The notes under the pieces are model-generated. The model saw nothing but the letters and a program-made list of their open reading frames with translations. It did not search any database and had not been told where the DNA came from. From the NCBI RefSeq assembly GCF_002727185.1, contig NZ_NIZW01000036.1, positions 1 through 59,949 of the forward strand: 59,949 bases of DNA. The letters run 5' to 3'. Below are positions 18,472 through 27,379 of this stretch, one piece after another (the stretch's first letter is position 1; every line of letters begins with the position of its first letter). The position numbers and the translations under genes are program-made. The DNA is from Rhodopirellula bahusiensis (lineage in GTDB: Bacteria > Planctomycetota > Planctomycetia > Pirellulales > Pirellulaceae).

Positions 18472-19686
18472 TCAAACCATGTACTGCGGTTGATCTTTGG
18501 GTTGTTCGCCGAACCAGCCTTTGCCTTGCAGCCACTCGGTCAATCGGTGCGGTGGTTTGACAACAATCGCGGTCGCCGCGGTGATGAAAAAGATCCCGAT
18601 GAGTGCCAGCACTCGGCGAGGGTCGATGATGGTGAACACGGTTCCTTGGCCGACTTCGATCTTGGTGGTCGATGCGATCGGCAACCCATATTGGTTCGCC
18701 AATGCGACCACGTTGATCATGTTGATCACCGGAACGCCTGATGCCAAAAACCGAGTCGCGACACAGTCGACCGCTTCGGGTGTGCTGGCCTTCTTCTGAA
18801 TCGTCGCCAGTTGCTTGGGCGTGATCAAGCCTTCGCCGATGCTGTTGTTGCCTTCGGTACCGCCGACCGATGCGTCTCCACCGCCAACGTTGATGTACAC
18901 GGCGTACGTTTCGTCTTCGGCGGCTTTTGAATAGGCAACCATGCGTCGCTCGATTGCATCGGTGTCGTCGACGCTGTCCATCAATGGCACACCGCTTCGC
19001 TGGATCGCGGCGTCCAAGATCGCTCGTGTGTCATCGCTCATTCCGGCGGCACGGTCACGGAAACCGCCACGCGAAATTTCGAGACTGCGATAGGCCAAAA
19101 TGGACTTGTCGGCCAACAGTTTCTCCATGTCCGGCCACATCATGTCCGGTGAATTCGCCCCGAATTGGCTCGAAGCCGCGCTGCTGATGATGGTCGGACG
19201 AGCCCCCAGCGATTCGGCGGCGCTATAGACCGCGATGTTGAGGGCTGGGAACGATCCGGTGCAACCAATGGCAATGCGATCGCCAGGCCGAACGCCCGCG
19301 TCGACCAACAATCGCATCGCCACGGCGGCAAAATTCGGATTGATGGAGGTTTGCTTGGCGGGTAAGTGACCAGGCAGCGTCGTCACGGTCGACATCGATG
19401 GTCCGACCATACCGGTGTCGGCTGGGTCTTGCGCATCCAACAGTGGATGGCCGAGTTCCAATCGCTTGGTGTGAATCGCATCGAACGCGGTGTTGGCACG
19501 TTCGGATGCTTCCAGCATGCGTTCCTTCAGATCAGGAATGCCGTACAGGCCCGCCACCATCGTGCTCCATCCACTCATTTGATGGGGCATGGCGCGTAGG
19601 GCGAGAACCGTGACCACCGAGAGGGCGGCAAGGAACAGCAGTGAACCCGAAGAGATTTTCTGCGGACGGTAATACAGTTTTTTCAT
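18472..19686 (-). CDS. pgsW: Poly-gamma-glutamate system protein PgsW-like
   Basis: 404 aa. An N-terminal TM (LLFLAALSVVTVLALRAM), a large extracytoplasmic domain, and a second TM near the C-terminus (VLALIGIFFITAATAIVV) are visible. The domain contains GDRIAIGCTGSFPALNIAVYSAA and VYINVGGGDASVGG. The gene's ATG overlaps the capC stop by 4 nt and it is the third gene of capB-capC-pgsW. PgsW is the protein associated with PgsB/PgsC in Gram-negative polyglutamate producers such as Fusobacterium; its biochemical role is unsettled. Assignment rests on context plus overall form. Confidence 0.75.
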   Translation of the reverse strand: MKKLYYRPQKISSGSLLFLAALSVVTVLALRAMPHQMSGWSTMVAGLYGIPDLKERMLEASERANTAFDAIHTKRLELGHPLLDAQDPADTGMVGPSMSTVTTLPGHLPAKQTSINPNFAAVAMRLLVDAGVRPGDRIAIGCTGSFPALNIAVYSAAESLGARPTIISSAASSQFGANSPDMMWPDMEKLLADKSILAYRSLEISRGGFRDRAAGMSDDTRAILDAAIQRSGVPLMDSVDDTDAIERRMVAYSKAAEDETYAVYINVGGGDASVGGTEGNNSIGEGLITPKQLATIQKKASTPEAVDCVATRFLASGVPVINMINVVALANQYGLPIASTTKIEVGQGTVFTIIDPRRVLALIGIFFITAATAIVVKPPHRLTEWLQGKGWFGEQPKDQPQYMV

Positions 19687-20183
19687 ACCAGCGTTTCAAC
19701 ACCTGCGGTCACCAAGACCAAGTAAACCAAAGACGTCGCAATCACAAGCGGCGACAAGGTTTGCACCACGCCGCTGCGAGCAATCCAGAGAGCGACCAAC
19801 CCTGGAATGACAAAACCGATGACCGTTGTTCCGGCCATCATCATCGATGCGGCGGAGGTGCTGCCTTCCACGACAACGCCAACGGGCATCGCGGGAAAGG
19901 CGAGTTCCACCATGGAACGCAGCATGGCCGCGATCGCGAAACCGACCACCATCGTCAACACGACTCGTCGTCGACCAAACAAGATCGCCCAACGATCGAT
20001 TTGGTAGACGACCCACGCCGTCACCAAAGCGGCAGCGATCGTGGCGATGATCGTCGCCGGTTGATCGAATGCCAGTGCCAAGTAACCCGGGACGATCATC
20101 CCGCCGACGCTCAGGCCAAACGCTTCGGTGAAAATCAAACTGACGACCAGACCAATGCCGATCGACAAAGCGAGCCATTCCAT
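19683..20183 (-). CDS. pgsC: Poly-gamma-glutamate biosynthesis protein PgsC/CapC
   Basis: 166 aa, close to the 149-residue Bacillus CapC. Five or so TM segments cover nearly the full length, starting MEWLALSIGIGLVVSLIFTE, with the family's GMIVPGYLAL motif after the first pair. CapC is the membrane partner of the CapB ligase and is needed for poly-gamma-glutamate polymerisation at the cytoplasmic membrane. It begins 1 nt after the capB stop and overlaps pgsW, so it is translationally coupled on both sides. Confidence 0.9.
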   Translation of the reverse strand: MEWLALSIGIGLVVSLIFTEAFGLSVGGMIVPGYLALAFDQPATIIATIAAALVTAWVVYQIDRWAILFGRRRVVLTMVVGFAIAAMLRSMVELAFPAMPVGVVVEGSTSAASMMMAGTTVIGFVIPGLVALWIARSGVVQTLSPLVIATSLVYLVLVTAGVETLV

Positions 20184-20184
20184 C

Positions 20185-21573
20185 TCAAACCATCTCCAAG
20201 ACTCGTGCCGGACGTGTCACAGGCGTGCGGAAACGTTCCCACCCCTGGTCCTGTCCGAAGTGATCCGCCAATGCCATGCCGGGGCCGGCGACGTTGCCGA
20301 TTCCCATCAGCATCATGGCCGACGATTCCATTTCTTCCGTTCGCTCGGCGACCGCGGTGCCACTTTGGAAGTGTGGTCGTGGTGCGGTTGTTACGCGTTG
20401 TTCGCGGCGGAACGATTCCAACACCGACTCGACCAATTCGGGACCGGACGAATTTCCTAAGCAGAGAACTTTGTCGGGATGGATCCCGCGTTTCAGCAAT
20501 CGACGAAGGAAAATGTCGGTGCCTGATCCGATGATCACATAGCGATCCGCGGGGGCCCAAGTTGCAACAGCTTCGGCCATCGTGGTCGAGCGATCGGCGC
20601 GGTCGACACGACAATTCATCACCAGCACTCGTTGAGAGACGCCGGGGAAATAGTCGTACGCCGCATCCCAAATTCGTGTGGTTGATTCCGGGTCGTTGGC
20701 AGCAAACGCGTTGACGAAGTGCCACGTATCGCCGTGAACTTCTTGGGCGTGAACACGCATCGCACCCGGGTCAGGTTGAGCATCCCACATCCCCTGCAAG
20801 GCGACTTCGCGAGCGACGCCCATGGACTGGCAAACCTTCAACGCGAGCGCAACGTTCTCGGCATGCTCGAGGTAACTGAACCGAGCCAGCTCGTCTTGCG
20901 TGATTGCATTGGCGTCGTCCGCCGTGGTCACCATGAGTTGGCTGGCGCGGTCGTCGCACGCTTCTTGCATCACCGACAAACTGTCCGCTCGGTCTTCCGC
21001 CGTGAACATATTGCCGCTGATCGGCGTGGTCGCTGACAAGGCTCGAGCAACGTCGAGGCGGGTTGGTCCCATCACGTCCAAGTGGTCGGCGCGAGCGTTG
21101 GTGATGACTCCGTGAGTCGAGCGAACCAACTTCAATTCGCAAACGGATTGAAGCAGCGGCTGCAAAGCCATGCACTCGATCACGAGCGCATCGGCGTTGT
21201 GCCCGACCGCAGTTTGAACGATTCGTTTTTGCTCGATGACGTTGGCACGGTCGGGGCGAAAGATCGGAAGTTCTTTCCCATCGGGAAGGATCATCCGAGC
21301 CAACGTGCCTGTGGTTTTTGCACACGTCCGGATGCCACCGGAACGCAAACCCGCGGCGATCAATCGTGTCACCGAGGACTTGCCCCGGGTGCCGTTGACG
21401 TGGATTCGAAAAGGGATTTTGAGAAGTTGACGACGGTACCAGTACGCTTCGACCATAGCCGCAGCGCACACGGAGGCGGCAAAAGCCACCAATGCAAGCG
21501 TGCCGTTCACGAACGGATCTTTCGAATGGAGTTGGGGATGGGACGCAATCGAACTCAGGCCGGAATCGACCAT
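20185..21573 (-). CDS. pgsB: Poly-gamma-glutamate synthase PgsB/CapB
   Basis: 462 aa from ATG 21573. The frame is open to a TTG at 21675, but the extra 34 residues are Ser/Asn/Pro-rich and unlike CapB N-termini. A hydrophobic N-terminal helix (LALVAFAASVCAAAMVEA) is followed by a Mur-ligase-like ATP-binding domain with IHVNGTRGKSSVTRLIAAGL, then ALVIECMALQP and THGVITNARADHLDVMGPT. CapB forms the amide bond at the gamma-carboxylate of glutamate using ATP. It is first in the operon; pgsA/capA and a depolymerase are absent from this window. The upstream side is a gap of more than 600 bp. Confidence 0.9.
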   Translation of the reverse strand: MVDSGLSSIASHPQLHSKDPFVNGTLALVAFAASVCAAAMVEAYWYRRQLLKIPFRIHVNGTRGKSSVTRLIAAGLRSGGIRTCAKTTGTLARMILPDGKELPIFRPDRANVIEQKRIVQTAVGHNADALVIECMALQPLLQSVCELKLVRSTHGVITNARADHLDVMGPTRLDVARALSATTPISGNMFTAEDRADSLSVMQEACDDRASQLMVTTADDANAITQDELARFSYLEHAENVALALKVCQSMGVAREVALQGMWDAQPDPGAMRVHAQEVHGDTWHFVNAFAANDPESTTRIWDAAYDYFPGVSQRVLVMNCRVDRADRSTTMAEAVATWAPADRYVIIGSGTDIFLRRLLKRGIHPDKVLCLGNSSGPELVESVLESFRREQRVTTAPRPHFQSGTAVAERTEEMESSAMMLMGIGNVAGPGMALADHFGQDQGWERFRTPVTRPARVLEMV

Positions 21574-22226
21574 CAGAAAAGTCAGTGCGTTAACGTCTAA
21601 ACTGGCAAGGCGTGGATTGCCTGCTGGGTTCCCTGAAGATTGGGGAGTGTCATCCGATGCTGAAGAAAAGGCCAAGAACCGGAGTCAGCGATCTCCTATC
21701 TGGCTCTTGGGTGTGGCGAGAATTATTATTTTCGCCCGGTCCGAGTAAAGAGCATTCCCGGGAATTTCTCTTAGAATCCTCTAAGGGCGTCGGCGACACC
21801 AATGAATGGTTGCTAAATGAGCGTCGGGGTCCGCTGGGAAGAATTTCTGGGGTGTCGAAAAACCGCTTCAACGCCTAAGTGTCTCGGACGGATAGCAAAC
21901 CACGGAAGCGTGTGGTGAAACCTTCGTTCAGGCCGACCGGAGCGGTCCTGAACTCCCCTGGTTTCGCAACGTTCAACTTGGTCGATGGGGTTCCGCTTGC
22001 GATCGATCAAGTTGGTTCATCAGTGACCAGTCATGTTTGACTTTGATGAACTTTCCGCGTACGCCCGATGAGGTCGGGCGGTCTAAGAAGTTGTCGCGGG
22101 GCAGGAACGCTTTTTTCTGAAGCGTTGGCTTGGCCTGCTGATCGATCGAGCGGAGTCGATCGGCGACAGTCTTTCAAGTTGGCCGGAACGGCGATGCGCC
22201 GTTTTGTTCGGTCACTCAATCTCAGC
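21574..22226. other. Intergenic gap with no supported gene
   Basis: About 650 bp holding the promoter region of the capB operon and the 3' side of the DUF1080 gene. Short open frames exist on both strands but none has a signal peptide, domain, ribosome site or codon pattern that I would support. The AT-richer run near 21716-21780 (TTATTATTTTCGCC and beyond) is a plausible place for the capB operon promoter. Confidence 0.35.
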
Positions 22227-23042
22227 TCATTCGGCTTCGCTGATCGGCGTTTCTTTCTTGCCGTCGCGAAGGAAAGGTTCGCGGGTTTGTTCACCGGAAG
22301 CGGGTTGGAACTCACGCACCCAAATGTTGCGGAACCGGACCGGGTTGCCGTGATCCTGGATCGTGATCGGACCCTTGGGGGCGTGAGCTTTGTATTCCGG
22401 TGGACGGTTGTAAGGCGTGTCACCTTTCAGTTCGAAGTGGTTCAAAATCAGCACACCGTTGTGGACCGCGGTGATCGCAGCGGGGCTTTCCAGTTCGCCG
22501 GATTCGGTGAATCGAGGTGCGGTCCAGAAGATGTCGTAGGTGTTCCATTCACCTGGCGGACGCATCGCGTTGGCCGCCGGCGGAGTTTGCTTGTAGATCG
22601 CGCCCGCTTGGCCGTCGTGATACGTTTCGTTGTCGTAGGAATCGAGTACTTGAATCTCGTAGCGACCCATCAGGAAGATCCCGCTGTTGCCGCGACCCTG
22701 TCCGTTGCCTTTGACCGGCAGCGGAGCCGACCATTCCACGTGAACCTGGCAGTCGCCAAATTCTGCCTTGGTGGTGATAGCTCCCTTTCCGGCAACCAAA
22801 TTTTCGCCGTCGGTCGACCAACCGGAGATGTTCTTCCAGTTTTCAACGTCGTCGGCACTTTTGAATAGGACCGTCGCATCGGCGGGCGGGTCGGCGGCGG
22901 TGGCTCCTGGAGTGACGATCGGAGGCGCCTGCCAGGTGATTCCGTTGAGGTATTCCTCACCGAAACTGGAGGGGCAAAAGGTTGGGAGCGACAGGGTTGC
23001 CAGCGAAAGGGCAACGGCGGGAAGGAGTCGGAGTCGGAGCAT
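22227..23042 (-). CDS. Secreted DUF1080 (3-keto-disaccharide hydrolase-like) protein
   Basis: 271 aa with a signal peptide at residues 1-28 (LPAVALSLATLSLPTF, cleavage near FGE). The DUF1080 concanavalin-like beta-sandwich follows: NWKNISGWSTDGENLVAGKG, then RGNSGIFLMGRYEIQVLDS, then GEWNTYDIFWTAPRF and ITIQDHGNPVRFRNIWVRE. These last phrases are standard for the family, abundant in planctomycetes and thought to act on glycans; some members hydrolyse 3-keto-glycosides. The exact substrate is unknown. Divergent from the tRNA-Leu gene. Confidence 0.9.
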   Translation of the reverse strand: MLRLRLLPAVALSLATLSLPTFCPSSFGEEYLNGITWQAPPIVTPGATAADPPADATVLFKSADDVENWKNISGWSTDGENLVAGKGAITTKAEFGDCQVHVEWSAPLPVKGNGQGRGNSGIFLMGRYEIQVLDSYDNETYHDGQAGAIYKQTPPAANAMRPPGEWNTYDIFWTAPRFTESGELESPAAITAVHNGVLILNHFELKGDTPYNRPPEYKAHAPKGPITIQDHGNPVRFRNIWVREFQPASGEQTREPFLRDGKKETPISEAE

Positions 23043-23143
23043 GGTGTTTGTTTCTGCGAGGCATGGGGCGGGAGAATTTCTGAGCCCATTCTAGCTGAAT
23101 CATTTTCGAAGGGTTTCGCCCTCGAAGTTCGGCCAAACCCGTC

Positions 23144-23172
23144 TTGCGGGATCGAGGTGGCTCCGACATAAT
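23144..23172 (+). promoter_or_regulatory. Candidate sigma70-type promoter of tRNA-Leu
   Basis: TTGCGG (23144-23149) and CATAAT (23167-23172) are 17 bp apart, about 100 bp upstream of the tRNA gene and pointing towards it. It is seen by eye only. Confidence 0.35.
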
Positions 23173-23274
23173 CCCCGTCTTGATGGGCCAGGCACGTCTT
23201 CCTTGCGAAGACATTTCCCCCGCGAAACTATCTTCGCGTGGTCGCCAACGGACCCGTCAATATTTTCAGAAGAA

Positions 23275-23358
23275 GCCGAAGTGGCGGAATTGGCAGACGC
23301 GCTGGATTCAAAATCCAGTTGGAGCAATCCAGTGAGGGTTCGAGTCCCTCCTTCGGTA
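23275..23358 (+). tRNA. tRNA-Leu (anticodon CAA)
   Basis: Acceptor stem GCCGAAG pairs with CTTCGGT (with one G-T pair), followed by A73. The anticodon stem CTGGA/TCCAG closes a TTCAAAA loop, anticodon CAA, reading UUG. A long variable arm (GTTGGAGCAATCC-type) and the T-loop GGTTCGAGTCC are as expected for a class II leucine tRNA. CCA is not encoded. Confidence 0.97.
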
Positions 23359-23371
23359 CTTCTTCGAACAT

Positions 23372-23401
23372 CGCCCGGACCAACTGGCCCGGGCTTTTTT
23401 T
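23372..23401 (+). terminator. Intrinsic terminator of tRNA-Leu
   Basis: GCCCGG (23373-23378) pairs with CCGGGC (23389-23394), followed by seven T residues. It is 15 nt after the tRNA end. Confidence 0.85.
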
Positions 23402-24126
23402 ATGCGCCGACGTAATTGGCTCTGGTTCGAAGTCGTCCGGACCGCAACGAGTGGAAGTCCGGCGTCCGCGCGAGGGTGACCGGCAATCACTGAATGCACG
23501 TTCGATTGGTCTTGAGTTCATTGCCCGTCGTTGTCGCGCGCTGGTAGAAACGCCAATCGAAAAGGACCATGACGCAAGCTGGATGGGGCGCACTCTCGCC
23601 GAGATGGACCGACGCAATCGTTAATCGTGTCGTGACACGAATCGGAAATTCACGAACGGTGCTTCTCACCGAGCGAAACAGCACGTGACCAAGCGATCTT
23701 TCGGCACCGGCAACCAGCGAAAGTTTGGGTCAGAAAATGTGAGGTTCGAAAATGTTGTGGGTGGTGGCTGGGTTGCTCGTGAGCGCTGAGGCAATTGGCT
23801 TGCATGCGCGGCCCGGTGAATCGCCTTCGGCACGCTAGACGCGGGGCATCCGCGCGGGGGCGACCGGCAATTAACGTCCGCACGTTCGCTCGAGCACCAT
23901 GTCTCAACGTCCTTTATCGGCGATGTCTCTTGGTGCTGCGTACAATCACCGGCGAACTGTTTGCCTTGGTAGGATGAATTTGAACGCTGTTCGCAAGTGA
24001 CTCGTGATCGCGCGGGAACCAATCACGCCAGGCTCAAGCGGTTTGTCCAATGGACAATTCTCTCGTCGCCATCCGATGATCCCCACCGATTCTCTCACTG
24101 ATTGGTCCAGCCCAATGGAACGCCAA
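23402..24126. other. Long intergenic gap with a degenerate duplicated segment
   Basis: About 725 bp with no gene I can support. Two related segments of about 45-50 bp occur in the same orientation: around 23460-23505 and around 23845-23890, sharing TCCGCGCG, GACCGGCAAT and GCACGTTCG with scattered changes. They look like decayed copies of a dispersed repeat. Confidence 0.45.
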
Positions 24127-24591
24127 ATGACATCGCGAAAATTTCTGTTTGCAGCTTTGCTCGCGTTCTGCGCGACCTCGTTCGCATCCGCTTTGATCGC
24201 TGACGACACAGCCAAACCGACTCAAAAGAAAACGGTTGAGGATCGAATACGCGAACTTGAATCCGAAAGGGACGAGATTCTGCAAGAGCGGTTCGAACAA
24301 CTCACGGCCAGCTACGAAAACGGCAAAGCATCGCTGGATGACATGTTGAATGCCGAACACGACCTGCTGAATGCACGGCTGGAAAGCTCCGCGACCAAAT
24401 CGAAGCGAATCGCGACGCTCAGGCAGCTCATCAAGAATCGACTTCGCATGGAGCAATACCGGGTCGCCAGTTTCGCGCAAGGGACTTGCGAGAGGCAAGT
24501 CTTATTGGCCGCACGTGCAGACACACTCAACGCCCGAATCGCGTTGCTGAGGTTGCTTCCGCCACACGCGACCGTGACGAAAAAAGAGTAG
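24127..24591 (+). CDS. Small secreted coiled-coil protein resembling a TolC-family helical segment
   Basis: 154 aa from ATG 24127 (ATG 24115 possible). A signal peptide (FLFAALLAFCATSFASALIA) is followed by an almost wholly helical, charged domain: EDRIRELESERDEILQERFE, then LTASYENGKASLDDMLNAEH and DLLNARLESS. The phrase YENGxAS with a following LL.A pattern resembles one helical hairpin of outer-membrane-factor proteins, and stand-alone copies of this kind occur in planctomycetes. Probably periplasmic; function unknown. No adjacent partner gene on the same strand. Confidence 0.7.
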   Translation: MTSRKFLFAALLAFCATSFASALIADDTAKPTQKKTVEDRIRELESERDEILQERFEQLTASYENGKASLDDMLNAEHDLLNARLESSATKSKRIATLRQLIKNRLRMEQYRVASFAQGTCERQVLLAARADTLNARIALLRLLPPHATVTKKE

Positions 24592-24700
24592 CCCTGCCGA
24601 AACCCGGAGCCACACCTCAAACGTTTTGTCGCGCCCCGTCGATGCCCGATGCCCGGCGATACCTATGCAACGAGCCAAGAATAGGTTTCGGTATGAAATG

Positions 24701-24757
24701 GTGGCATAGGCTTCCAGCCTGTGATTGCGCGGAACACAGGCTGGAAGCCTACTCCAC
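24701..24757. repeat. Inverted repeat (hairpin), REP-like
   Basis: AGGCTTCCAGCCTGTG (24708-24723) is perfectly complementary to CACAGGCTGGAAGCCT (24735-24750), with an 11-nt loop. The complementarity extends outwards through GTGG/CCAC with two mismatches. It would form a strong hairpin, but no T-run follows, so a terminator is unlikely. Confidence 0.8.
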
Positions 24758-24892
24758 TTGTTTTCCGCTCAGTCCCTCGTTGGTTCGAGCATGCAACGCA
24801 GGCAAACAGCAATGGACCAGTCGATTCTCGTTGAACGCATCCCCGATCGATTCATCCGGCAGTGGCGAAACACCGCCGTCTTTTGGAATCGG

Positions 24893-24946
24893 CTCAAACG
24901 CGGCCGTGATAGACGGCACGACCTCGGAGGGTGATGGTGGTTGCCG
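24893..24946. repeat. Dispersed repeat, 54 bp (copy A)
   Basis: Matches 26796-26849 at 49 of 54 positions by eye, beginning CTCAAACGCGGCCGTGA and ending GATGGTGGTTGCCG. Non-coding as far as I can see. Confidence 0.7.
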
Positions 24947-25265
24947 GAGCGGTGTTCCTTCGGATCCTTGATCACGCCTGCTTTGCTTGGATCATTGATG
25001 TGTGCAGCCAATACTCGCTTGTGTCTTGCTGCTCACTCGCAACTTCTGGTGACCTTCTTTCGGTCATGCGGATAGGTGGATGTTCTATTCAGACAGCGAA
25101 TTTGCATTGAAATTCCCAGGCTGCTAACCTTTCGTATCGCGTCGTAATTCGCTGTTGCTCGCAGACCAAGAGAGCCAGAACAGAGCGATGCATCAAGAAC
25201 GGCGCAGTCTTGATGGTTGACCGCCGCAACCAGGTGATTGATACCGTCCGCTGAAAAGGGTGCCC

Positions 25266-26357
25266 ATGAAACGCCTTCTATCCCTTCCCCTCATCATGCT
25301 GATTCTTTCCTGTATCGCGGCAACCAGCCTGGGTGCCGATGAGACCGGAATGGACGCTGTCAACCTGATGGCTGAAGGCAAGACGGAGGAAGCGGTCGAC
25401 ATTCTCGAAGACCTTGCCGCGGACGGCGATGACAAGGCCATGGTGCAACTCGGCGTTTACTACTACGAAGGAACTGGAGTCGAACAGGATCACACGAAAG
25501 CCATGGATTGGTGGCTGAAGGCGTTTGATAAGCAGAATCCTGACGCATTTGTCAATCTCGGCGTGATGCACCGTGATGGCCACGCCGTGCCCAAGAACAA
25601 GAAGATCGCCTATTGCGTTTTCTTGACCACACACATGTGTGGCCTGGGTTCCCAGTCAACGCAGCTTCGCTCGAACAGTTGTCTGCGTAGGATGATGGAG
25701 AAGGTTTCGCGAGACGACATCAAGGACTGCCTTTCAAACTACACCCTCAAATACATTGAGGCGTACCTGAACGCAAAAGGGCAGATGAAGGGCATCCCGG
25801 AGAAATACAAACCCTCGAAAGAGTACCCTGCACTCAGAGACATTGGTTGGTGGTTGGACAGTGAACTCGACGCCATCTACGGCCCACCGACAGAAGAAGA
25901 GAAGAAAGCCCGCAAGGAGAGAGACAAGCAGTGGGCGGTGGAGAGAGAAGCTCTAAGTCATACATTGGTATTTCAGATCCAGTTCAACAAGGAGTCTGCA
26001 AATCAATACCGTTCTCTTGAAGTCATCACGGATCAAGGAATGAGCTCAGTACGCATTGCCGAGAACAAACTGCAGACACAGGGCAAGCACGTCCTTTACG
26101 AACACAATGCTCTGATTTATGCAAACCAGCATCGATATGTGACTGTTGAAAACGAGAAAGGCGAAACGCTTGTGTTTTCAATCAATCATCCAGCGAAGCC
26201 ATCTCCTTCCGCCTGGAGCGAATGGCAGAAGGCGGATTTCATTCTTGACAATGGAATGGACACGTACTTCCTTCTCCACGGAGGAGAACCAAAGGACAAG
26301 ACGACAGAAGTTCCGCCCAGCATGCCGAAACTACGGTTCAAAGTCATCAAGGAATGA
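25266..26357 (+). CDS. Secreted Sel1-like repeat protein
   Basis: 363 aa from ATG 25266. A signal peptide (LLSLPLIMLILSCIAATSLG) is followed by two or three Sel1/TPR-like repeats: AAVDGDDKAMVQLGVYYYEG-type, TKAMDWWLKAFDKQNPDAFV, NLGVMHRDGHAVPKNKKIAY. A Cys-containing helical region, a Lys/Glu-rich segment (TEEEKKARKERDKQWAVERE) and a C-terminal beta-rich domain follow. Sel1 repeats mediate protein-protein contacts in many signalling or envelope proteins; the specific role is unknown. It stands alone between two long gaps. Codon use looks less GC-biased than its neighbours. Confidence 0.75.
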   Translation: MKRLLSLPLIMLILSCIAATSLGADETGMDAVNLMAEGKTEEAVDILEDLAADGDDKAMVQLGVYYYEGTGVEQDHTKAMDWWLKAFDKQNPDAFVNLGVMHRDGHAVPKNKKIAYCVFLTTHMCGLGSQSTQLRSNSCLRRMMEKVSRDDIKDCLSNYTLKYIEAYLNAKGQMKGIPEKYKPSKEYPALRDIGWWLDSELDAIYGPPTEEEKKARKERDKQWAVEREALSHTLVFQIQFNKESANQYRSLEVITDQGMSSVRIAENKLQTQGKHVLYEHNALIYANQHRYVTVENEKGETLVFSINHPAKPSPSAWSEWQKADFILDNGMDTYFLLHGGEPKDKTTEVPPSMPKLRFKVIKE

Positions 26358-27379
26358 CAGCGAACAATGGGATTCAGCAACGTAGCGATTGGCGTGAGTC
26401 TTCGAGAAGGGAAGCAGTGAAGTTGCCTGCTCTAGGTTGTCTTCGAGTGCCGCATCGGTGGCTCGTCACCTCAAGGTGAACGGTTCGATTGGCATCAGCC
26501 TTCCGACTTGTCGCAAGATCGCTTTGCGGTCGTCGAAGCTGAACTTGCCGAAGTCAACGTCTCGCAGTGCGATCAACTCACGTTGGTCCCAGTTTCATCA
26601 TCAGCGACCGCACAACGTTGTCCAGGCCGCTCGCCGTTCTGATGGACAGGCAGGGAGTCATCGGAGGTGGGGTGATTAGAGAATTTGAGGTTGGAAAATG
26701 GGGCATGTCGACTGGGGGTGGACACGAGCTCTGGCCATTTTCTACCCATCCATATTTAACCCTTTCGTCGGGAGAGATTCGTCATCCGAAATCAACTCAA
26801 ACGCGGCCGTGACAAGCGGTACGACCTCGGAGGATGATGGTGGTTGCCGTTGCTGCGTCGCTTTGTTCCTGGATACGGGCTACCGCGCTCATTGACGCGA
26901 GGTGAATGGTTCGATTGGTAGCAGTTTTTTGGGGAGGTGGCGGGACGGATAGGTTGTTGGGTTTGAGATTGTGAGCCGAAGTGCGTTGGTGTCGGTTTCT
27001 GGATCGCAACCGGGCCTAACGGACGTCGGCTTATGAGGCAGGTTTGGTGCAGTGGTGTGACTTAGAGCAAGTGAATTGCGTTCGGTGGGTAGGTGGGTGG
27101 GTGGATTGAACCACGAAAGGCACGAAGTACACGAAGGGGAACGGGGCTCTTTCACGTGGGGTTTGGTTGTGGAGGCTGCGTTGATTGGTTGCCGTCTCCG
27201 CGTCGCTTCGATCCTGGATACGGCCTGCGATAGTTTTGGGCTGACTTGGTGCTCGGTGGTCACTAGGTGGTGCGTTTGGATTACCCTGTGTGGGGATGAG
27301 CCGCCGTGGTGGTGGCCGATGCATTTGAATTTGGGTTTCGCGACCTTCATTGAGCTGAACACGGCAAGCAATCACTGAC
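26358..27379. other. Long intergenic region of decayed repeats and gene remnants
   Basis: About 1 kb with no intact gene. On the minus strand, the end of a broken reading frame is visible: 26468-26640 reads ...LDNVVRSLMMKLGP, then shifts frame to ELIALRDVDFGKFSFDDRK and ends MPIEPFTLR before a stop. A second remnant of the same tail (LLPIEPFTSRQ) ends near 26896. Copies of a dispersed repeat are at 26796-26849 and near 27186-27226. This is a graveyard of a repeated sequence family that I do not recognise. Confidence 0.5.
26796..26849. repeat. Dispersed repeat, 54 bp (copy B)
   Basis: Near-identical to 24893-24946 (five mismatches by eye). Its continuation (GCTGCGTCGCTTTGTTCCTGG) also resembles 27196-27216, where GCGTCGCTTCGATCCTGGATAC occurs in part, suggesting a third decayed copy. 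Confidence 0.65.

Larger units (their letters stand above)
24592..25265. other. Intergenic gap containing a hairpin repeat and a degenerate repeat copy
   Basis: About 670 bp without a supported gene. It contains the inverted repeat at 24701-24757 and a 54-bp segment (24893-24946) that recurs at 26796-26849. The last 250 bp before the Sel1 gene show nothing I recognise. Confidence 0.4.

Noticed and set aside
19641..20534. Long plus-strand frame opposite capC/capB
   Set aside because: His/Asp/Arg-rich translation typical of the antisense of a GC-rich gene; the minus strand encodes clear PGA proteins.
21612..21878. Plus-strand open frame of 88 aa between capB and the DUF1080 gene
   Set aside because: No recognisable features; it overlaps the probable capB promoter region.
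24701..24757. Intrinsic terminator
   Set aside because: Strong stem but no following T-run and about 110 bp from the nearest gene end.
24486..24971. Plus-strand frame of 161 aa after the small coiled-coil gene
   Set aside because: Out-of-frame overlap with that gene and translation through a hairpin repeat; no domain.
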